NCBI RefSeq assembly: GCF_014127485.1
Contig: NZ_CP059903.1
Coordinates: 2,790,001-2,854,000 of the forward strand
DNA length: 64,000 bases
Reading direction: 5' to 3'
Origin: Nocardioides dongkuii
GTDB taxonomy: Bacteria; Actinomycetota; Actinomycetes; Propionibacteriales; Nocardioidaceae
Under the pieces are notes generated by a model. The model worked only from the letters and a program-made list of their open reading frames with translations. It ran no database searches and was not told the origin of the DNA. This document shows, one piece after another, positions 8,436 through 16,893 of the stretch. The number at the start of each line of letters is the position of its first letter. Position 1 is the first letter of the stretch. A program made the translations under genes and the position numbers.

Positions 8436-8451
8436 CTGGACACCTGTCCGG
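8436..8451. promoter_or_regulatory. TetR operator, copy 2
   Basis: CTGGACACCTGTCCGG matches the site at 7243-7258 at 15 of 16 positions. It lies just downstream of the -10 box of the luciferase-like gene, where bound repressor would block initiation. Confidence 0.72.
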
Positions 8452-8462
8452 ACGACGGCCAG

Positions 8463-8491
8463 ACAGTAGGGGCGCCCGAGACCGGGCGCAA
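8463..8491 (-). promoter_or_regulatory. Promoter of the luciferase-like oxidoreductase gene
   Basis: Minus-strand TTGCGC (8486-8491), 17-bp spacer, TACTGT (8463-8468). The predicted start of transcription is near 8456, at the edge of the operator. Confidence 0.55.
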
Positions 8492-8613
8492 GGACTCCGG
8501 CCCGCCGGACCCGGCTTTCGTTACACCCGCGCAATGCAGCCCACCACGGCCCGACACACGGGCCGCCTAGGAATGGGCGTCCTCCTCCCCCGCCACGAAA
8601 GGCGCGCTCCTCC

Positions 8614-11600
8614 ATGTCCCTTCGCCACCTCGGACGCCGCACCGTCCGCCTCGCCGCCGCCCCGGTGGCCGCGGCGGTCGGCCTCGGCGTCCTCGCGGTC
8701 ACGCCGCCGGCCCAGGCCTTGACCAACCTGACGACGGCCAACGGCGCCAACGTCTTCATCAACGACGCGCGCCGTCCGGGGCTCGACACCGGATCGATCC
8801 GCAACGTCTCGGGCTCGCGGATGGAGGGGTTCGGCAACATCTTCGTGCACGTCGACGCGCCCGCGGGCGAGGAGCCGCGGATGAACGACGAGATGATGCG
8901 CGGCTTCGGGCTCACGGCCGGCGCTCCGGGCTCCTACCGCTCGACCCGGTCGGTGCGGCTCGGTGACGTCCTGCTGAGCCGCAAGGTCCAGGTCACGACC
9001 GCCACGAACACCACGAGCTTCTTCGACACCTTCACCAACACCGCGACCGAGCCGGTCACGCTCGAGGTCTCCTTCGGCGGCTCGCTGGGCTCCGGCTTCA
9101 CCACCCCGGCGACGGGGACCCCCAGCCCGAACAAGGCGACCGTGAGCGCCTCGAGCAGCGGCGACGCCGCCGTCGACCCGGCCGACACCTGGATCGCAGC
9201 GACGACGCCCGGCAACACCCGGCCCACCGGCGTCGTGACCGGGTCCGGCGTGGACGAGCTGGGCGACCAGCAGTCCGACCCCTTCGCCACGGCGTACGTC
9301 CCGACCGGCAGCCGGTCCAACGACCTCGGGTTCGTGCGCGAGCTGACCGTCGAGCCGGGCGAGACCGAGTCGCTGGTCCAGTACGTCGTCGTCGGCGCGC
9401 TCGGCGACACCACCCAGATCGCCACCGACACCGCCGGGCTGGCCGCGGCGCCGGACTTCTCGACCCTCACGCTCGACGAGATCTGCACGCTGCAGAACTG
9501 GGACATCTCCGCCTACGACGCCGCCTGCGCCGGCGCCGAGCCGCTGGACCTGCCCGCGGCCGACCCCGAGGCGGAGACCACGACCGAGGTCGCCTACGAC
9601 GTGACCGGCAAGACCATCGCGGACCTGCAGGCCGCCATGGTCGCCGGCGAGGTCACCTCGGTGGAGATCACCCAGGCCTACCTCGACCGGATCGAGGCCT
9701 ACGACGACGGCGCGCTCGGCTTCCACTCCTTCATCACCGTGGCCAAGGACGCCGTCGCCCAGGCGCTCGCCGCGGACCGGGCCCGCGCCGCGGGCCGCAC
9801 CGGCGACCTCCTTGGCGTCCCGATCGCGCTCAAGGACCTCTACGACACCAAGGACATGCCGACCTCGGGCGGCACCCTGGCGCTGCGGGACTGGCAGCCC
9901 GGCGCGGACGCCTGGCAGGTCGCGCGGCTGCGGGACGCCGGCGCCGTCATCATCGGCAAGACCAACCTCTCGGAGTTCGCCAACTCCGGCTCGTTCAGCG
10001 AGAGCGGCTTCAAGCAGACCTGGAACGCGCTCTACCCGTCCAAGACCTCCTTCGGCTCCAGCGGCGGCTCGGCCACGGCGGTCGGGGCGGACCTCGCCGC
10101 GGCGGCCATGGGCACCCAGACCGGCGTCTCGCTCTACGCGCCGGCGACCGGCGCCGGCCTCGCCACGTTCCGCGGCACCGACGGCCTCACGAGCACGAAC
10201 GGCGTCATGCCGCTGACCTGGGCCACCGACTACGCCGGCCCGATGGCGAAGTCGGTCACCGACCTGGCCTCGATGCTCGACGCCACGGCCACCCGGACCA
10301 CCGGCAACAACCCCGACGACCTGCTCACCTCCCGCGTCGACAACAGCCTGCGGCCCGCGGAGTGGAAGTCGGCCCTGCGGACCGACGCCCTGCGCGGCAA
10401 GGCCGTCGGCTACATCCCGTCCGCCTTCCGGTCCAGCGCGATCACCGACGACGACGCCGGCCAGGTCGCCCTGGAGCAGGCCAGGACGGCGATCGAGGCC
10501 GCGGGCGGAAGGCTGGTCCCGCTCGCCACCGGGCAGACCGCCCCGCCCGCACCCACCGGGAGCTTCCCCACCACGGGCAACGCGGGTGCCGAGGGCTGGG
10601 AGCGCTACATCGCCGAGCAGCGGCCGGCGACGTTCCCGTACACGACCGAGCAGCTCATGGAGCACCCGGCGAACCTGCCGTACAACGTGTCGGGCAACTA
10701 CACCGCCCAGCCGATGGACGACGCCAGCGTCACGAACCTGCTGGCCCGTCGCGATGCGTACAAGGAGAGCGCCGATCGCTGGATGACCACCGCCTTCGGT
10801 GAGTCCGCGGAGGCCATCACGCCGGTCGACGCGGTGATCTACCCCGGCTTCCTGACCAGCGCCGGCAACAACGACGCGTCGTCGGCGATCTTCAGCTCCG
10901 ACCGCGCGTCGGGCGTCATCACCCAGACGGCGGGCCTGCCGACGGCCGTCCTGCCGATCGGGACGAGCGCCGAGGGCCAGTCCAACAGCGTCCAGATCGT
11001 CGGCCGGGCCTGGGACGACGCCGAGGTGCTGGGCATGGGGTACGCCCTCGAGCAGCAGGCGAAGGCCGGGATGCGCACCGAGCACGCCCCGGCACTGTCC
11101 TGGAGCGGTCCGGCCGCGTCGGTCACCTCGCTGACGCTCGCCCGCACGGCCACGACGTACGGCACCGCCACCACGGCGACCGTGTCCGTGGCGTCCGACC
11201 CGTCAGCGCGGGGCACCGTCTCGGTGGAGGTCGCGGGCCGCACGGTCAGCGGCACCCTCGAGGGGGGCACGGCCACCGTGACCCTGCCGAAGAACCTGCC
11301 CGTCGGCACGCACCTGGTCACCGCGACGTACGCCGGGTCCACGACCGTCGCCGGCAGCGCGGCCACCGCCACGCTCAAGGTCGCCCGCGCGGCCCCGTCG
11401 GTGTCCGTGCGGCTGGTGAAGAAGAAGGTGAGCGTCGACCAGCGGGCGAAGCTGAAGGCGCGCGTCTCCGGCATCTCCTCCGCACGCGCCACGGTGCTCG
11501 TGTACGACGGCGGCCGCGTCATCCGCACCACGAAGGTCCGCGGCAGCCGCACGGTCGTGCTCCCCCGTCTCGCCGCGGGCACCCACCGCCTCCGCCTGCT

Positions 11601-11670
11601 CGTCGTCGCCGGCGAGGAGTACGAGGCCGCCTGGAGCAAGCGGGTCACCCTCCGCGTGACGCGGAGGTAG
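8614..11670 (+). CDS. Secreted multidomain amidase with Ig-like C-terminus
   Basis: A 1018-residue exported protein. A signal peptide (about residues 1-35, ending TPPAQA) is followed by a roughly 270-residue N-terminal region of beta character that I do not recognise. The amidase-signature domain spans about residues 325-830: LLGVPIALKDLYDTKD carries the catalytic Lys, GSSGGSA the bridging Ser, and TGVSLYAPA the nucleophile region (usually TGGSIRxPA). The last 190 residues are Ig-like beta repeats ending in a basic tail. It would hydrolyse an amide or C-N bond outside the cell. It is much longer than ordinary amidases (about 450-550 residues). It appears monocistronic, and an inverted repeat follows immediately. 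Confidence 0.85.
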   Translation: MSLRHLGRRTVRLAAAPVAAAVGLGVLAVTPPAQALTNLTTANGANVFINDARRPGLDTGSIRNVSGSRMEGFGNIFVHVDAPAGEEPRMNDEMMRGFGLTAGAPGSYRSTRSVRLGDVLLSRKVQVTTATNTTSFFDTFTNTATEPVTLEVSFGGSLGSGFTTPATGTPSPNKATVSASSSGDAAVDPADTWIAATTPGNTRPTGVVTGSGVDELGDQQSDPFATAYVPTGSRSNDLGFVRELTVEPGETESLVQYVVVGALGDTTQIATDTAGLAAAPDFSTLTLDEICTLQNWDISAYDAACAGAEPLDLPAADPEAETTTEVAYDVTGKTIADLQAAMVAGEVTSVEITQAYLDRIEAYDDGALGFHSFITVAKDAVAQALAADRARAAGRTGDLLGVPIALKDLYDTKDMPTSGGTLALRDWQPGADAWQVARLRDAGAVIIGKTNLSEFANSGSFSESGFKQTWNALYPSKTSFGSSGGSATAVGADLAAAAMGTQTGVSLYAPATGAGLATFRGTDGLTSTNGVMPLTWATDYAGPMAKSVTDLASMLDATATRTTGNNPDDLLTSRVDNSLRPAEWKSALRTDALRGKAVGYIPSAFRSSAITDDDAGQVALEQARTAIEAAGGRLVPLATGQTAPPAPTGSFPTTGNAGAEGWERYIAEQRPATFPYTTEQLMEHPANLPYNVSGNYTAQPMDDASVTNLLARRDAYKESADRWMTTAFGESAEAITPVDAVIYPGFLTSAGNNDASSAIFSSDRASGVITQTAGLPTAVLPIGTSAEGQSNSVQIVGRAWDDAEVLGMGYALEQQAKAGMRTEHAPALSWSGPAASVTSLTLARTATTYGTATTATVSVASDPSARGTVSVEVAGRTVSGTLEGGTATVTLPKNLPVGTHLVTATYAGSTTVAGSAATATLKVARAAPSVSVRLVKKKVSVDQRAKLKARVSGISSARATVLVYDGGRVIRTTKVRGSRTVVLPRLAAGTHRLRLLVVAGEEYEAAWSKRVTLRVTRR

Positions 11671-11676
11671 CCGCCC

Positions 11677-11739
11677 CGTCGAGTGACGCGGAATGGCCGC
11701 TCTTCAGCCCGATCGGCAGCCATTTCGCGTCACTCGACG
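11677..11739. terminator. 21-bp inverted repeat after the amidase gene
   Basis: Arms 11677-11697 and 11719-11739 match at 20 of 21 positions (the odd pair is G-T) around a 21-nt loop. It begins 6 bp after the amidase stop. There is no clear T-run, so it may be a palindromic intergenic element serving as terminator. Confidence 0.55.
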
Positions 11740-11770
11740 CTCGTCGTCGCCACCGTGGGACCCTGAGCGC

Positions 11771-12009
11771 ATGAAGGCGATCGGGTGCGTCGCGGTCGTC
11801 GGCGTGCTCGCCGTGGGCGGGTTGGCTACGACCACCACTCCGTCAATGACCGGAACTGGTCACCCGGCGACCCCGCCACCGCGTGCGTCGACCCGGACGA
11901 CCCGCGGCGCCACGTCGTGTCGATGTTCAAGCCCTGCGGCGAGGAGAGGATCAGCGGGAACTTCATCAAGGACGCCACCCCCCGGCCGGCACCTGAGCCC
12001 CAGCGCTGA
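11771..12009 (+). pseudogene. Small secreted protein, apparently frameshifted
   Basis: The frame from ATG 11771 encodes a lipoprotein/signal-like start MKAIGCVAVVGVLAVGG, then turns into threonine/proline-rich shadow. A second frame, offset by one base, continues with GYDHHSVNDRNWSPGDPATA, later MFKPCGEERISGNF and a stop at 12009. Joining the two near 11822 gives a sensible exported protein of about 80 residues with two cysteines. I infer a one-base deletion (or two-base insertion) in a real gene. It could instead be sequencing error, or no gene at all. I recognise no family. Confidence 0.35.
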
Positions 12010-12038
12010 CCTGGGTCGCGCCGCGACGGGGAGCCCGG

Positions 12039-12644
12039 CTAGATGGGCCTGAGGACTGCGACCAGGAAATCGGACTCCGCACGCCACGGTCGCAGGTCCC
12101 ACGTGGACAGCAACAGGTCTGGCTCGAACCCGGCTCGGCCGGCATCGGTCAGGAACTCGGAGAACTCGTAGCCGCGGCCGGCCCCGAAGCCGATCACGAC
12201 ACGACCTTCGGCATGGACGTGCCTCCTCAAGCGCCGCAGCACCTCATCGCGGGTGCTCGGCGCCAGGAACGTCATCACGTTCCCGGCACACACGATGGCG
12301 TCGAAGGGCTCCGTGACACCGTGGGCCCGGAGGTCGAGCTCGGCCAGGTCCTCGACGATCCAGCGAGGGCCGGGGTGGTCCTCGCCAGCCGCCTCGATCA
12401 GCACCGGGTCGACGTCGACGCCGACCACGTCGTGCCCGCGCCGGGCCAGCTCGGCACCCACGCGACCGGGGCCGCAGCCTGCATCGAGGATGCGCGCCCC
12501 ACGCCCCACCATCGCGTCGATCAGGCGCGCCTCGCCGGCCAGGTCGTGACCGGCTGCGGCCATCGAGCGGAACCGCTCGACGTACCAGGACGAGTGGTCC
12601 GGGTCTGCCGCCACCTGCTGCATCCATGCGCTCTGCTCCACCAT
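12039..12644 (-). CDS. Class I SAM-dependent methyltransferase
   Basis: A 201-residue methyltransferase. The SAM-binding motif I is ILDAGCGPGRVGAELARRGHDVVGVDVDP (residues about 52-80), followed by the acidic loop and a post-I region FDAIVCAGNVMTFL. The fold is complete at this length. The N-terminus MVEQSAWMQQVAADPDHSSWYVERF includes the short cap seen in many small actinobacterial methyltransferases. The acceptor molecule is unknown. It is transcribed alone, divergent from the permease gene to its right. It ends close to the frameshifted small gene on the other strand. Confidence 0.88.
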   Translation of the reverse strand: MVEQSAWMQQVAADPDHSSWYVERFRSMAAAGHDLAGEARLIDAMVGRGARILDAGCGPGRVGAELARRGHDVVGVDVDPVLIEAAGEDHPGPRWIVEDLAELDLRAHGVTEPFDAIVCAGNVMTFLAPSTRDEVLRRLRRHVHAEGRVVIGFGAGRGYEFSEFLTDAGRAGFEPDLLLSTWDLRPWRAESDFLVAVLRPI

Positions 12645-12826
12645 GTCTGCATTGTCCCGCGTGGACCCACGGAGGCTCCGGCCGCACCGACTCAGCGAGC
12701 ATCGACGCAGCGCCGGCGTATCGTCGAGCCCGGTAGGGGTCCACCACTCCGGCGCCGGTGGACCGAGTCACGTGGAGCCGGACCAGCTCGGGTACGTCGC
12801 GGCGCGGCCGAGCGGGAGGGAGTCCC

Positions 12827-13876
12827 GTGCCGACGACGTCATCCGAGAGGCCCGGGCTGCCGCGGGGCCTGGTCGTGCTGCTGGGGCTCGCGGCGGCGTT
12901 CCTGGTCATCTCCGGCATGCGCACCTCGGCCGGCCTGATCGGTCCCGCCTTCCTCGCCCTGGTCCTCACCATCGCCGTGCACCCGCTGCGGGTCAGGCTG
13001 GACCGCCACGTGTGGGGCTGGGCGTCGACGGTGCTGTGCCTGCTGCTGGTCACCGCCGTGATGATCGGGCTGGCGGTGTCGATCGTGGCGGCCACCGCCA
13101 AGTTCGCCACGCTGCTCCGCCGGTACGAGGACGACTTCAACGACATGGTCTCGGACGGGATCCGCCTGCTCGAGCGGGCGGGGGTCTCGACCGAGCAGAT
13201 CCGGAACGTCGGGGACGGGCTGGACCTCGGCAAGGTCGTGGGTGTGGCCACCGATGCGCTGTCCGACGTCTACGGGCTGGTCTCCGGCCTGGTCCTCATG
13301 CTGGCGCTTGTGCTGTTCATGCTGGCCGACGGACGGACGTTCTCGGATCAGCTCGCCGCCGCGGGCCGGGGACGCCCCGACCTGGTCGCCGCCCTCCGCA
13401 GCTTCGCCCACGACACCCGGCGGTACCTGCTCGTCTCCACGGTCTTCGGCCTGATCGCCGCTGTCCTCGACACCGTCGCCCTGGAGCTCCTGGGCGTCCC
13501 GGATCCGTTGCTGTGGGGGCTGCTGGCGTTCCTCACCAGCTACATCCCCCACGTCGGGTTCCTGATCGGGCTCGTGCCGCCCGCCGTCCTCGCCCTGCTG
13601 GAGGGCGGCCCCGGTCTGCTGCTGGCGGTCGTGCTGATCTACCTGGGGGTGAACTTCGTGATCGGCTCGGTGATCCATCCCCGGGTCGTCGGCAACACGG
13701 TCGGGCTGACCTCCACCCTCACCTTCCTCTCCCTGATCTTCTGGGCAGGCGTGATCGGTCCCCTCGGCGCCATCTTGGCGGTCCCGCTCTCGATCCTGGT
13801 CCGGTCGCTGCTGGTCGACGCCGACCCGGCCAGCCGGTGGCTGTCCCCGCTGGTGGCCAACCGGGAGCCCGGCTAG
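12827..13876 (+). CDS. AI-2E family transporter (PerM/TqsA-like permease)
   Basis: A 349-residue membrane protein with about eight hydrophobic segments. Two or three helices at the N-terminus (LVVLLGLAAAFLVISG onward) are followed by a soluble stretch (FATLLRRYEDDFNDMV ... DLGKVV), then paired helices and the family motif region FLTSYIPHVGFLIGLVPPAVLAL and NFVIGSVIHPRVVGNTVGL. I chose GTG 12827 because GGAGGGAG lies 5 bp upstream; the frame extends 23 codons further without a good site. Family members export varied small solutes; autoinducer-2 transport is proven for few. It converges on the glycosidase gene across a strong terminator. Confidence 0.88.
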   Translation: MPTTSSERPGLPRGLVVLLGLAAAFLVISGMRTSAGLIGPAFLALVLTIAVHPLRVRLDRHVWGWASTVLCLLLVTAVMIGLAVSIVAATAKFATLLRRYEDDFNDMVSDGIRLLERAGVSTEQIRNVGDGLDLGKVVGVATDALSDVYGLVSGLVLMLALVLFMLADGRTFSDQLAAAGRGRPDLVAALRSFAHDTRRYLLVSTVFGLIAAVLDTVALELLGVPDPLLWGLLAFLTSYIPHVGFLIGLVPPAVLALLEGGPGLLLAVVLIYLGVNFVIGSVIHPRVVGNTVGLTSTLTFLSLIFWAGVIGPLGAILAVPLSILVRSLLVDADPASRWLSPLVANREPG

Positions 13877-13913
13877 GTACGCGAGGGCGCCCACGCTGCG
13901 GACTCATCGACAA

Positions 13914-13949
13914 CAGGGCCGACGGTGCGTGCTGCCACCGTCGGCCCTG
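13914..13949. terminator. Bidirectional terminator between convergent genes
   Basis: CAGGGCCGACGGTG (13914-13927) pairs perfectly with 13936-13949 across an 8-nt loop. It lies between the stops of the permease (+) and the glycosidase (-). Confidence 0.8.
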
Positions 13950-13965
13950 CTCGCACCGCCCAGGG

Positions 13966-16710
13966 TCAGCGAGTGACCCTGATCGTCCGCGTCGTCGTGT
14001 CCGAACGGACGTAGCGGCTGCCCTGGTAGGAGACCCGCAGCGTCGTGGCGCCCGGCCTCGTGCCCCTCGGCACCCGGATCCTGACGGTGGCGACCCCGTT
14101 CCTGAGCGCCTCGGTCTCCGTCGCAGCATTGCCGGGCCGGAGCGCGACCCTGACGTCCCCGGTCGGGGTCACGCCGTCGACCTTGACCCGCACCTTCACG
14201 GTGAGGACCGTGCCCGCCTCGACCCTCGACGCCGCGGAGGCGACCACCTCGGCGCGGGCCTTCTTGACCCTCACCACCGCGGTGGCCGAGCTCGGGGCGT
14301 ACTGCTCGGTGCCTGCGTAGCGCACCGCGAGCCGCCTCGTGCCCGGGCGCAGCGTCCTGGCCGGGAGCGACAGCGTCGCCCGCCCGCGCCGGTCGACCGT
14401 CGCGGTCACCGTGCGGCCGCCGACCCGGGTCGAGACGACACCGGCGTCGGCGCCGACCACGGTGACCCGGAGCGAGCCGGTCCGGCCGTAGACGACGATG
14501 GCGTCGGCCACGATGACGGAGGTCTCCGTCGGCTCGACGACCGATCCGTCGGTGAACGTCCAGCTCTCGACGTCGAACAGCTGGTCCTCGCCCTCCCCGG
14601 CGTAGCGGAAGAACAGGTCCTGGACGCCGGCGAGCGCGCCGGCGGGGAGCTCAGCCGTCACCTCGGTCCACTCGTCCCCTCCCGCCGGCACCGCGATCGT
14701 GCTCAGGACGCTGGCGGCGTCCGCCGGGTCCGGCGAGGTGCTGACGGTGATGGTGCCGCCGGCCCGGGGCAGCACGCGCGCCGTGATGCCGGTGGCGCCG
14801 GCCTCGCCGAAGTCGACGCCGGCCAACGACGTCCAGTCACCGTCGTGCACGCTGGTGAGCTTGGGCGTCGGGGTCTGCCCCTCGAAGGTGGCGGCGCCGA
14901 CGTACCCCTGGCGGGTCCCGGCCTGCCAGGCGATGGTCTCCGCGGAGATCGGGCGGGCGTACGGGTCGAGGGCCTTCAGCTGCCCGGGACCTTCGTAGGT
15001 GCCGACGACCTCGGTGATCGTGCCGTCCTCGGCGATGGTGACGGGATCGATGTGCGCGTTCCGGAAGCCGGCCGTGTTGCCCTGTCCCTGGAGCGCCAGG
15101 TCGAGGGTCTGGGCGTGGTAGGTCAGGTACCAGTCGTCCTGGAACTGGAAGAACGCGTGGTGGTTGTTGCCGCCGACGCCGAAGAACCGGTTCTGGTTCG
15201 GGAAGACCAGCTCGGGCGCCGACCACGGGCCCATGGGGCTCTGGGACTCCATGACGACGATGTCGCCGCGGCCGAGGCCGGGGACGGTGTGCGAGAAGTT
15301 GGTGCAGTAGGTGTAGTAGTAGGTGTCGCCCACCTTGTGGATGCCGGAGTCCTCGAAGATCGCCGGGGCGTCGATCAGCTTCGCCTCCCCCTGAGTGCTG
15401 ACCATGTCGTCGCCGAGCCGGATGACGCGGGCGGTGTCGGGGTCGTTGGCGCCGCCGTCGGTGGTGGGCACGCCGCCGCCGAAGTAGAGGTAGGCCTCAC
15501 CGTCGTCGTCGACCAGCACGGCCGGGTCGAAGAGCCACACCACGTCGGTCGCGTCGGGGTCGGTGTTGCCCCGGACCCCCGGGGTGTCGAAGCCGACGAG
15601 CGCGCGGTCGAGCGGGGAGGTGAAGGGGCCGACCGGGGACTCACCCTGCAGGACCCAGATCCCGCCGGCGCTGTTCGCGAAGTAGAGGAAGAACTCGTCG
15701 GACCCGTCCCCGTCCACGTCCTTCGCGGTCGCTGCGGGGGCCCAGGAGTTGGCCGGCCGCGGCGTGGCGTTGCGGGTGATGCCGTCGGGCCCGGCGGCGT
15801 TGATGGACCCGTGGTTGGTCCAGTTCATCATGTCGGCGCTGGACCACACGTTGATCTGGTTGATGGACCCGTAGTTGTTGTCCTCCCCGGTCTGCAGGTA
15901 CTCCGGCCACTCCTGGGTGTCGTTGGTGGAGTAGACGTAGGTGCGGCCCTGGTACTCCATCGCCCACGGGTCGGCGCCGAAGTTCTGCGTCACCAGCGGG
16001 TTGCCGCGGCGCGAGGCGGCGTCGGTGCCGGGGGTCTTGGCGAAGGCCCCGTAGCTGCCCTCCGCCGTGTTGTCGTTGCGCTCCAACGGATCGGCGACCG
16101 GCTCGGGGTCCGTGCCGTCACCCTCGGCGGTCTTCACGAAGCTGACGTCGTCGAGGAGGAACGAGCCGGGGTAGGCGCCAGCGGGCAGGTCGTAGGTGTT
16201 CTCGACGTAGAATTGGTAGTTGGTCAGGCTCCGGCCGGTGGGCACGGTGACCTCACCGGACACCTCCGTCCACTGGTCGCGGGGGACGGACGCGTTCACG
16301 AGGACGACGTACTGCGCGCCGCCCTCGGCCGAGCCGTAGTCCACCGTGCCGTTGAACGTGACCGGCGAGGAGGAGGCGGCGTCGGTGTACTTCACCTTGA
16401 ACGAGACGTCGTACGTCGCGCCGGCCTCGACGGGGAGCCGTTGGAGGGCCCCGCTGACCGAGTTGGGGCGGTCGGAGACCAGGAGACTGCCCTGACCCGT
16501 CGCCCTGTCCTCGGTGGTGCGCGCGACGGTCGCTCCCCCGCGGCCGACCCAGGGGGCGACCGCGGTGTCCTCGAACCCGCCGTTGGTGACGATGTCCTCG
16601 CCGATCTCCGCCGCCTGGGCGGCGCTGGGGGTGACGAAGGTGAGCGCGAGCGCTCCCCCCGTCGCCAGCGCCACCATCGCGGAGACCAGTCGTGTCCTTC
16701 TCATGCGCAT
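13966..16710 (-). CDS. Secreted GH43-type glycoside hydrolase with carbohydrate-binding and Ig-like domains
   Basis: A 914-residue exported enzyme. After a signal peptide (about residues 1-34, ending AQAAEI) comes a CBM4/9-like jelly roll (NGGFEDTAVAPW ... SFLLDDVSF). A five-bladed propeller of the GH43/62 clan follows, with blade sequences ADPWAMEYQGRTYVYSTND, WAPAATAKDVDGDGSDEFFLYFAN and FDPAVLVDDDGEAYLYFGGG. Next is a CBM6-like beta domain (GVDFGEAGATGITARVLPR ... DLFFRY), and last are two Ig-like repeats ending TIRVTR. Such enzymes cleave arabinose or xylose linkages in plant polysaccharides. ATG 16710 follows AAGGG. Two LacI-type operators flank its promoter. The exact GH43 subfamily is not resolved. 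Confidence 0.88.
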   Translation of the reverse strand: MRMRRTRLVSAMVALATGGALALTFVTPSAAQAAEIGEDIVTNGGFEDTAVAPWVGRGGATVARTTEDRATGQGSLLVSDRPNSVSGALQRLPVEAGATYDVSFKVKYTDAASSSPVTFNGTVDYGSAEGGAQYVVLVNASVPRDQWTEVSGEVTVPTGRSLTNYQFYVENTYDLPAGAYPGSFLLDDVSFVKTAEGDGTDPEPVADPLERNDNTAEGSYGAFAKTPGTDAASRRGNPLVTQNFGADPWAMEYQGRTYVYSTNDTQEWPEYLQTGEDNNYGSINQINVWSSADMMNWTNHGSINAAGPDGITRNATPRPANSWAPAATAKDVDGDGSDEFFLYFANSAGGIWVLQGESPVGPFTSPLDRALVGFDTPGVRGNTDPDATDVVWLFDPAVLVDDDGEAYLYFGGGVPTTDGGANDPDTARVIRLGDDMVSTQGEAKLIDAPAIFEDSGIHKVGDTYYYTYCTNFSHTVPGLGRGDIVVMESQSPMGPWSAPELVFPNQNRFFGVGGNNHHAFFQFQDDWYLTYHAQTLDLALQGQGNTAGFRNAHIDPVTIAEDGTITEVVGTYEGPGQLKALDPYARPISAETIAWQAGTRQGYVGAATFEGQTPTPKLTSVHDGDWTSLAGVDFGEAGATGITARVLPRAGGTITVSTSPDPADAASVLSTIAVPAGGDEWTEVTAELPAGALAGVQDLFFRYAGEGEDQLFDVESWTFTDGSVVEPTETSVIVADAIVVYGRTGSLRVTVVGADAGVVSTRVGGRTVTATVDRRGRATLSLPARTLRPGTRRLAVRYAGTEQYAPSSATAVVRVKKARAEVVASAASRVEAGTVLTVKVRVKVDGVTPTGDVRVALRPGNAATETEALRNGVATVRIRVPRGTRPGATTLRVSYQGSRYVRSDTTTRTIRVTR

Positions 16711-16807
16711 GCCGAACCCTTGTCGTCGGAGGGGTGTCGTGCGGGGTCGCTGATCGCCGGGGGTGTCGGTCGCGGCAACGCGTCCGACGATGTGACGAGT
16801 GCCACAG

Positions 16808-16835
16808 ATGTTAGCCCTCACATCCCGCCAGTCAA
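16808..16835 (-). promoter_or_regulatory. Promoter of the GH43 gene
   Basis: Minus-strand TTGACT (16830-16835), 16-bp spacer, TAACAT (16808-16813). The proximal operator overlaps the -10 box, giving a leader of about 90 nt. Confidence 0.6.
16809..16822. promoter_or_regulatory. LacI-family operator, proximal
   Basis: TGTTAGCCCTCACA matches the distal palindrome at 12 of 14 positions and overlaps the -10 box. Confidence 0.6.
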
Positions 16836-16864
16836 GGGCTGGACGCGGGAGGGGACGTTCAGAT

Positions 16865-16878
16865 TGTGAGCGCTCACA
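16865..16878. promoter_or_regulatory. LacI-family operator, distal
   Basis: TGTGAGCGCTCACA is a perfect 14-bp palindrome of LacI/GalR-operator type, 56 bp from the proximal copy. The spacing would allow a looped complex. No LacI gene lies in the window. Confidence 0.7.
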
Positions 16879-16893
16879 TCATGGCGCTGGCGA

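Noticed and set aside
12643..16869. Very long plus-strand open frame (1408 codons)
   Set aside because: It spans the permease and the antisense of the glycosidase and has no recognisable domain; codon bias puts the real genes in other frames.
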